Shown here: piece after piece, positions 6,370-10,688 of the stretch
Position numbering within the stretch: position 1 is the stretch's first letter
Layout: every line of letters starts with the position of its first letter
Assembly (NCBI GenBank): GCA_002284615.2
Contig: MU070207.1
Span: forward strand, 109,427-120,114
Length of the DNA: 10,688 nt
From: Dunaliella salina
Lineage: Eukaryota > Chlorophyta > Chlorophyceae > Chlamydomonadales > Dunaliellaceae
Reading direction: 5' to 3'
Program-made: the position numbers and the translations under genes
The notes under the pieces: model-generated
What the model was told of the DNA's origin: nothing
Databases searched by the model: none
Seen by the model: only the letters and a program-made list of their open reading frames with translations

Positions 6370-7178
6370 TGCTTGATTAAGGGGAGGGCATGAGTCAATG
6401 AGGCAATGAAGTACATGAGCTCAGGAGCCAATGAGCAATTGAGCTCATGAGGTAATGAGGCGCATGAGTTTGAAGGAGTTAATGAGTCAATAAGGGCATG
6501 AGCAAATGGTGAGATCCATGAGTCGCAACCCCTCCATTGTGGGAAGGGTCATGAGCCAATGAGATCATGGGGTAATGGGTGCATGAGTTTGAAGGACTTT
6601 TAATGAGTTCATGAGGGCATGAGCAAATGGTGAGATCATGAGTCACAATCCCTCCATTGTGGGAAGGGTCATGAGCCAATGAGATCATGGGGTAATGGGT
6701 ATATGAGTTTGGAGGAGTTTTAATGAGGGCAAGAGCAAACGGTGAGATCGAGTCACAATCCCTCCATTGTGGGGAGGGTCATGAGCCAATGAGATCATGG
6801 GGTAATAAGGCGTATGAGTTTGAAGGAGTTAAGAAGTTAATGAGTCAATTAGGGCATGAGCAAATGGTGAGGTCACGATTCACAATCCCTCCATTATGGG
6901 GAGGGACATGAGCCAATGAGATTATGGGGTGATGGGTATATGAGTTTGGAGGAGTTTTAATGAGGGCATGAGCAAATGGTGAGATCATGAGTCGCAACCC
7001 CTCCATTGTGGGGAGGGTCATGAGCCAATGAGATCATGGGGTAATGGGTGTGATAGTTTGAAGGAGTTAATGAGCTAATGAGGGCATGAGCAAATGGTGA
7101 GATCACAAGTCACATGCTTGCAATTTGTCATAACAATAAATGAAATACCAAGGCGTGCCCGTGATCAGGATGCACGCA

Positions 7179-7265
<87 letters not shown>

Positions 7266-7290
7266 CCCCTCCATTGTGGGGAAGGTCATG
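6370..7290. repeat. ATGAG-rich tandem array, about 110-127 bp units
   Basis: The anchor CCTCCATTGTGGG (or a one-base variant) occurs at 6531, 6651, 6761, 6888, 7000 and 7268. Between anchors each unit repeats AGGGTCATGAGCCAATGAGA, TCATGGGGTAATGGG, ATGAGTTTG(A/G)AGGAGTT, AATGAG and GAGCAAATGGTGAGATC. ATGAG itself recurs many times at shorter scale, showing that the unit arose from a smaller repeat. Spacings are 120, 110, 127, 112 and 268 bp. The last is enlarged by an insertion carrying the CA tract. Open frames crossing the array read the repeat and are not considered genes. Confidence 0.92.
7183..7264. repeat. (CA)n microsatellite, about 82 bp
   Basis: This is an uninterrupted CA run of about 41 dinucleotides, preceded by GCACGCACGCG. 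It forms the right part of an insertion that splits a unit of the ATGAG array: the unit text breaks after GAGATCACAAGTCACA near 7114 and resumes at ACCCCTCCATTGTGG near 7265. Confidence 0.98.
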
Positions 7291-7405
7291 AGCTCGTAAG
7301 GTATACAAGCTGAACGGGTGTGTTAGCAATGAGTCATGAGTCATTGTGGTGAGTCCTGACAGCCCCTTGCAAATTTGCAAACAGTACAACTCTCCGCTTT
7401 CGCAG

Positions 7406-7504
7406 GGAATGATGACAGGCTTGGATGATAGCAATGGAGCAGCAGCTCCCAGCCATCCCGCCAAATGCCAGACAAGGCTGTCATCTCTGACTCCACATTG
7501 GAAG
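7406..7504 (+). CDS. Candidate internal exon, unknown protein
   Basis: The segment follows a pyrimidine-rich acceptor-like CTCTCCGCTTTCGCAG and ends at TTGGAAG|GTCAAA. It is 99 bp, phase 0 at both ends, and reads GMMTGLDDSNGAAAPSHP, then AKCQTRLSSLTPHWK. No family is recognised. The donor lacks the usual A at +3 and G at +5 and is weak. The acceptor and natural codon use are the main support. Confidence 0.22.
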
Positions 7505-7677
7505 GTCAAAAAGTTGTACAATATCACATAGGGTTGGTGGATTTTGAGGTGGGGCGAGGTTGAGGGGGTTCAGCACACACACAAAAAATCCCTGCCTCCG
7601 GGCATGTGCTCATTTATTAAACAAGCGCTTGACCAAACGATTCCTTTGTCGAATAAACCCCATCAACCTCATTCTGA

Positions 7678-7740
7678 GATAATTTCTTGAACCTGGGGTC
7701 CTGGGGTTTAGATGATTTCTTGAATTCTGGGGTCTGGGGA
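7678..7740. repeat. Short tandem duplication, 33-bp period
   Basis: GATAATTTCTTGAACCTGGG at 7678 is followed 33 bp later by GATGATTTCTTGAATTCTGG, each leading into GGGTC(C)TGGGG. No further copies are seen. Confidence 0.75.
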
Positions 7741-8060
7741 GCATGTAATGACTTTTATTACAGAGTTATGGCATACTAAGGATTTTGAAACTGAAATACG
7801 ATACTCTGCTAAATAAAATGGAACAACCCATAAAAATAACACACTTTTTTACCTTTTGACATGCACGTATGCCCCGTCTCCTTAGCCACACTCCACAAAA
7901 AAGTGTTGATACTCAAAGCAAGAACTTGATATAGAACGAAGTTTGGCTTTGCTGGTAACAGCAAGAAAGCCCCTCTGACCAAGCTCGGCGTCAAGATTCA
8001 ACGACATATTTATTTTTAACCTTGCCTGCCAGTTGACAAGTAGTACTTGCTCACATTTGA
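7741..8060. other. AT-rich stretch without a supported gene
   Basis: A 61-codon minus-strand frame (7809-7994) reads hydrophobic and Cys-containing but shows no family signature. I see no repeats or RNA genes here. It may be intron or intergenic DNA. Confidence 0.4.
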
Positions 8061-8071
8061 CCTTTCACCAG

Positions 8072-8137
8072 GTTCCCCAGATGTCTATCAAGACAGTGCA
8101 GCACTGGAAAATGAAGCCTAAATTTGAGGTGGCATGA
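8072..8137 (+). CDS. Weak candidate exon end
   Basis: After the acceptor-like TTTGACCTTTCACCAG a frame reads VPQMSIKTVQHWKMKPKFEVA and stops at TGA (8135-8137). The overlapping frame YLLTFDLSPGSPDVYQDS is also open and stops at TAA, so the correct frame is not determined. No family is recognised. Confidence 0.15.
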   Translation, partial: VPQMSIKTVQHWKMKPKFEVA

Positions 8138-8358
8138 AATTCGGTGCAGAGGCGGGCAGCTCATAGATTTCTCAGCAAATCAGAGAGACGAGGTTGGCTT
8201 TGACCAAAAAAAGGTCGGGGACAAGAACGTTTTGACGTAGGAAATTGGGGAGGCGTCACACACAGATTAGGCACACTTTGCCCGAGATTGTGGAAATGCC
8301 GAGAAGCTGGCCCAAGATCACGCCCCAAAAGCTTTTTTTCCAAGTATTGGATCGGGTT

Positions 8359-8798
8359 AATTAAAAAGGAAATGGCGTAGGCGATTCCTTTGTAGAATGG
8401 CTGGCAGAGGCCTGGTGTCCTTCCCTCAGGCACCTGGCCTTCTCGAGCGGGACAAGCTAGAAGACCTGCACCCTCAGTTTCCACCGGACCTCTGGCAGGA
8501 AATCAAAGAGGAGTTTTGGTTTGGCTAACATTCATACGCTCCTGACTGACTCCTCCATTCCATGCTGCTGCACTCTTCATTGACCCTGATAACGGCCGCT
8601 GTGCACACCAAGCAAAACGTGTTGCTCTATATGCGCTATGTGAACAGCTTTCTGTGCTACGAATCGGGAGAGTTCCCTGAGCTTACTACGGCCCCCAGTC
8701 ACTGGCAGCGACAGCGAGCAAAGCGACGTGAAAAGCGAGATGCTGGGCAGGGGGTGCAGGACCAGAGGAGCCTCTCTGCCAACCGTCACGTGTAGAAC
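8359..8798 (+). pseudogene. Coding-like region with two in-frame stops
   Basis: One frame reads coding-like on both sides of two stops. From 8397 it gives MAGRGLVSFPQAPGLLERDK, then LEDLHPQFPPDLWQEIKEEF and WFG before TAA at 8526-8528. A second stop, TGA, is at 8547-8549. From 8562 the same frame gives 77 codons including VLLYMRYVNSFLCYESGEF and a basic, charged tail QRQRAKRREKRDAGQGVQD before TAG at 8793-8795. Codon choice favours G or C at third positions on both sides, unlike the surroundings. An acceptor-like TCCTTCCCTCAG precedes 8430. The stops could mark a decayed gene, two exons with an undetected intron (CTAAC lies at 8525-8529, like a branch site), or a gene end followed by unrelated sequence. 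I do not recognise the protein. Confidence 0.35.
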
Positions 8799-9380
8799 AC
8801 GCGAGGAAGTATGTGAAGGCAAGAGGGGGGGCAGAAAGGGGGCGGCTGGAGAACACTCTGTGCAGAAGCATCCTGAGTACATGCAGAAGAGTTTCAAGCT
8901 TTGATGCTGCTGCTTTTGAGTGGAACCTCTAGTCCATGGATGCCTGGAGCTCCTTTGTGACTTGTTTGAGGACTGGCTTGTTCCCCAAGGCGCTGGTGAT
9001 TACCTTTTTTTGCTTAGAACCGTGTCTGGGTTGCAGTTTCAGTTGAACGTGCCAAGTGCGAGCTTCAACATGCAGTTTCATTTATTAGAGCCGTGGCTTG
9101 ATTGTTTGTGCTCTTCCTTTGGTTCCCCTCACCTCTGTCCGTCGTTTTTTTTCAATTCCACTGACGCTGTCACTGTTAGGCTTCTTTAAAGTTTGACCCA
9201 GTCACCCTTTTCACGGGTCCTAGAGCAAACTCTGTTCTGTCTGCTTGTCATGTTTTCTGAAGCAGTATTATTTTCAACCTTCCTTTGCGTTGCAGTTGCT
9301 TTCTCTCCTTTCATGCTTCTTGTGCCTTAACTAATAGCTGAGCAGCCAAACCACATGGCTGAAGGCTGACAACTCATATA
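8799..9380. other. Gene-free stretch, possible trailer sequence
   Basis: The sequence becomes T- and G-rich, then T- and C-rich, with no convincing exon. An 89-codon plus-strand frame at 8920-9189 is rich in Leu, Phe and Cys, has no family resemblance and ends in a run of Phe codons, so I do not call it. The style fits a 3' untranslated region of the coding-like region just upstream. Confidence 0.35.
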
Positions 9381-9396
9381 AACCTAACCTAACCAG
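9381..9396. repeat. Short AACCT repeat
   Basis: AACCTAACCTAACC is a three-step pentanucleotide repeat. It is too short to indicate a telomere. Confidence 0.7.
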
Positions 9397-9879
9397 ACAT
9401 TATCCAGACATAGGTTCCACTTTGGCCTTCAATTGCATCAATCATTCCAATGCAATTTTTCATGCCGGACCAATGTAAGGTCCTAGATGTGATAGAATCT
9501 CAACAATTTGCCAGAGCTGGACAACTCCCCTCCAAATTCCAGTTCCAATTTTTCAATATGCGGAATGTTAGCATAGTATAGGAGCGTGAAGAATGGTCAC
9601 AGGGTGGAGCTGTGGGTCTTGGGTGATCTGAGGCTAGAAGAGTGATCTGGGAAGCTCTGATTTTCATGAATTTTGGTAAACATCATATAATGTTAAAACC
9701 AAATGGTTGGCATGGTTAGATTAAAAAAAAAGTTGGGAAGATTATATCCAGCGATGTTGAGAAGTTGTCCACAACATCTGACGTTTGCACTTGGATTTGT
9801 TATTTCAGTTTCTCAAGAATGATGAGGAATGGATTGTGCATGCAAGAAATGAAATACGGGCTCTCAGGGAGCACTCCCA
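9397..9879. other. Gene-free stretch
   Basis: No gene, RNA or clear repeat is seen. A TGTAA lies at 9474-9478; this pentamer is the usual green-algal polyadenylation signal, but it is short enough to occur by chance, and the host lineage is unproven. Confidence 0.35.
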
Positions 9880-10023
9880 GTGTGAATAAAGAGGTAAGGG
9901 ATCATAGGTCCACATAACTCCCGGACATCCTCACTCACCCTGACGGAAACAGGCAACCGATTGGTTGATAATGGTGTCGATAATGTCATTGCTTTACCCT
10001 TGTGGATGAACTTGATATAATTG
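9880..10023 (+). repeat. Dispersed repeat, copy B
   Basis: This is the partner of the block at 4285-4440, in the same orientation. The shared core runs from GGTCCACATAAC to CACCCTGAC (9907-9944), and AATGGTGTC, GTCATTGCT and GAACTTGATATAATTGG match further along. Copy B is not preceded by the large palindrome found near copy A, so the palindrome is either outside the repeat or lost here. Confidence 0.55.
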
Positions 10024-10344
10024 GCTCCGTGAGGACAATTTTCCCTGTCTTGTCCCCATACCCATCTTCAGCACCCAGTTCTTTTTGCGCACACACCGAG
10101 CTGATCCTTGCAAAACCTTATTCGCAGAGGGAGAGGCGTGCACAAAAGAACTTTCTTCATGATGCGTCCTGGAAGGCTAAAAACAGTTTTCTGAATTGCA
10201 CCCCCCAAAACCCAGGCAACACCACCCTCATCTTTTTGGCCAGTATTGACTACAGGCCTCCATGCTCTCTCACACATGCCCTTCAAGGCGAAAGCAGGAA
10301 TGCAATGTTTCCTCACCCTTATGCAGTTGATTTTGAACACGAAC

Positions 10345-10568
10345 CTGCAGTAGCGCGTCTGGCTGGTCCGGCAAATGGCCAACCTCCAATACAATGCAGC
10401 CATTTCTCCAAGGGCATCAGTGGCAGATGCCACGAGAGCCACAGATGCATAAAGCAAGCAAGCATATGCAAGGATGGACAGGAAGCGCGACTCGCTGCCA
10501 TCCACAAGTGAGCTGTAGAAGCCTGCCGAGATGTTTGATGATGCCCCCACCAACAAAGTTTGTAATGC
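10345..10568 (-). CDS. Internal exon resembling ABC transporter membrane domain (ABCD/SbmA type)
   Basis: Read on the minus strand, a strong acceptor (CATCTTCTCTCTACTTGCAG) precedes 10568 and a donor-like CTGCAG|GTTCGT follows 10345. The 224-bp exon starts in phase 0 and encodes about 74 residues. Key segments are NISAGFYSSLVDGSESRF, a hydrophobic helix AYACLLYASVALVASATDAL, and ALYWRLAICRTSQTRY. In the ABC_membrane_2 and SbmA/BacA-like families, which include peroxisomal and plastid ABCD half-transporters, a FY-x-A-L-x-x-(K/R)D...F motif, a membrane helix and an L-x-WR...Y segment occur in this order and spacing. Such proteins move lipids, acyl-CoA or peptides across membranes using an ATPase domain, which is not in this window. 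Upstream sequence, including the terminal microsatellite, would be intron. The overlapping plus-strand 169-codon frame is judged a shadow. Exon call is fairly good; family call is tentative. Confidence 0.45.
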
Positions 10569-10623
10569 CTGCAAGTAGAGAGAAGATGGATGTAGGATGC
10601 TTCTCTTATGCGTCCCATGACAT

Positions 10624-10625
<2 letters not shown>

Positions 10626-10688
<63 letters not shown>
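10626..10688. repeat. (GT)n microsatellite at the window edge
   Basis: A pure GT run of at least 63 bp continues past the right edge. If the exon at 10345-10568 is real, this tract lies in the intron before it, about 55 bp from the acceptor. Confidence 0.98.

Noticed and set aside
7165..7527. 120-codon minus-strand frame ending in a Val-Cys run
   Set aside because: The second half is read from the CA tract and satellite; no splice or family support.
8161..8484. 107-codon minus-strand frame with QPFYKGIAYAISFLINPIQY
   Set aside because: It looks mildly protein-like, but it is antisense to the coding-like plus frame, which has better third-position bias, and no family or splice signals were found.
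9381..9396. Telomeric repeat
   Set aside because: Only three AACCT steps are present, without a longer array or chromosome end.
10002..10511. 169-codon plus-strand frame
   Set aside because: It overlaps the minus-strand exon with good splice sites, begins inside a dispersed repeat and has no recognisable domain.

Overview
This is eukaryotic nuclear DNA. It has no prokaryotic gene packing, no recognisable ribosome binding sites and no operons. It carries three long dinucleotide tracts (about 63 to 88 bp), several minisatellites, arrays of roughly 110-bp units, and short coding-like stretches bordered by splice-like sites. Base composition looks near-balanced by eye. Long GT/CA tracts, repeat-filled introns and short exons would suit a repeat-rich green alga (for example a chlamydomonadalean such as Dunaliella), but that is an inference from style and the organism is not established.

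Layout: 1-154 is a minisatellite. 163-1450 is a degenerate CT-rich array. 1500-2930 is a tandem array of 108-115-bp units, each with an open 26- to 28-codon segment rich in Pro, Ser, Thr and Gly and most with a donor-like CAG|GTA. A recent 441-bp-spaced duplication lies inside it. 2945-3536 holds non-array relatives of the same unit and a candidate terminal exon ending in KRRR-stop, followed by a GT tract. 4067-4152 is a long imperfect palindrome. About 4285-4440 and 9880-10023 are two diverged copies of one dispersed repeat. 4695-5340 is a two-copy 233-bp repeat with a long but probably fortuitous minus-strand frame. 5348-5563 (minus) resembles the end of a Ty3/gypsy retropepsin. 5650-5773 is four 31-bp units with a perfect palindrome. 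6040-6244 holds two small tandem repeats. 6370-7290 is an ATGAG-rich satellite split by an insertion with a CA tract. 7406-8795 has several coding-like stretches on the plus strand, one broken by two in-frame stops. 10345-10568 (minus) is the best exon in the window: well-formed splice sites and a peptide resembling the membrane domain of ABC transporters of the ABCD/SbmA type.

No complete gene, tRNA, rRNA or CRISPR array is visible. The best-supported gene content is two gene edges: a plus-strand gene possibly ending at 3536, and a minus-strand gene entering from the right edge whose intron contains the terminal GT tract. The rest is mainly satellite, microsatellite and relic transposon sequence. 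All family assignments come from reading the sequence by eye.
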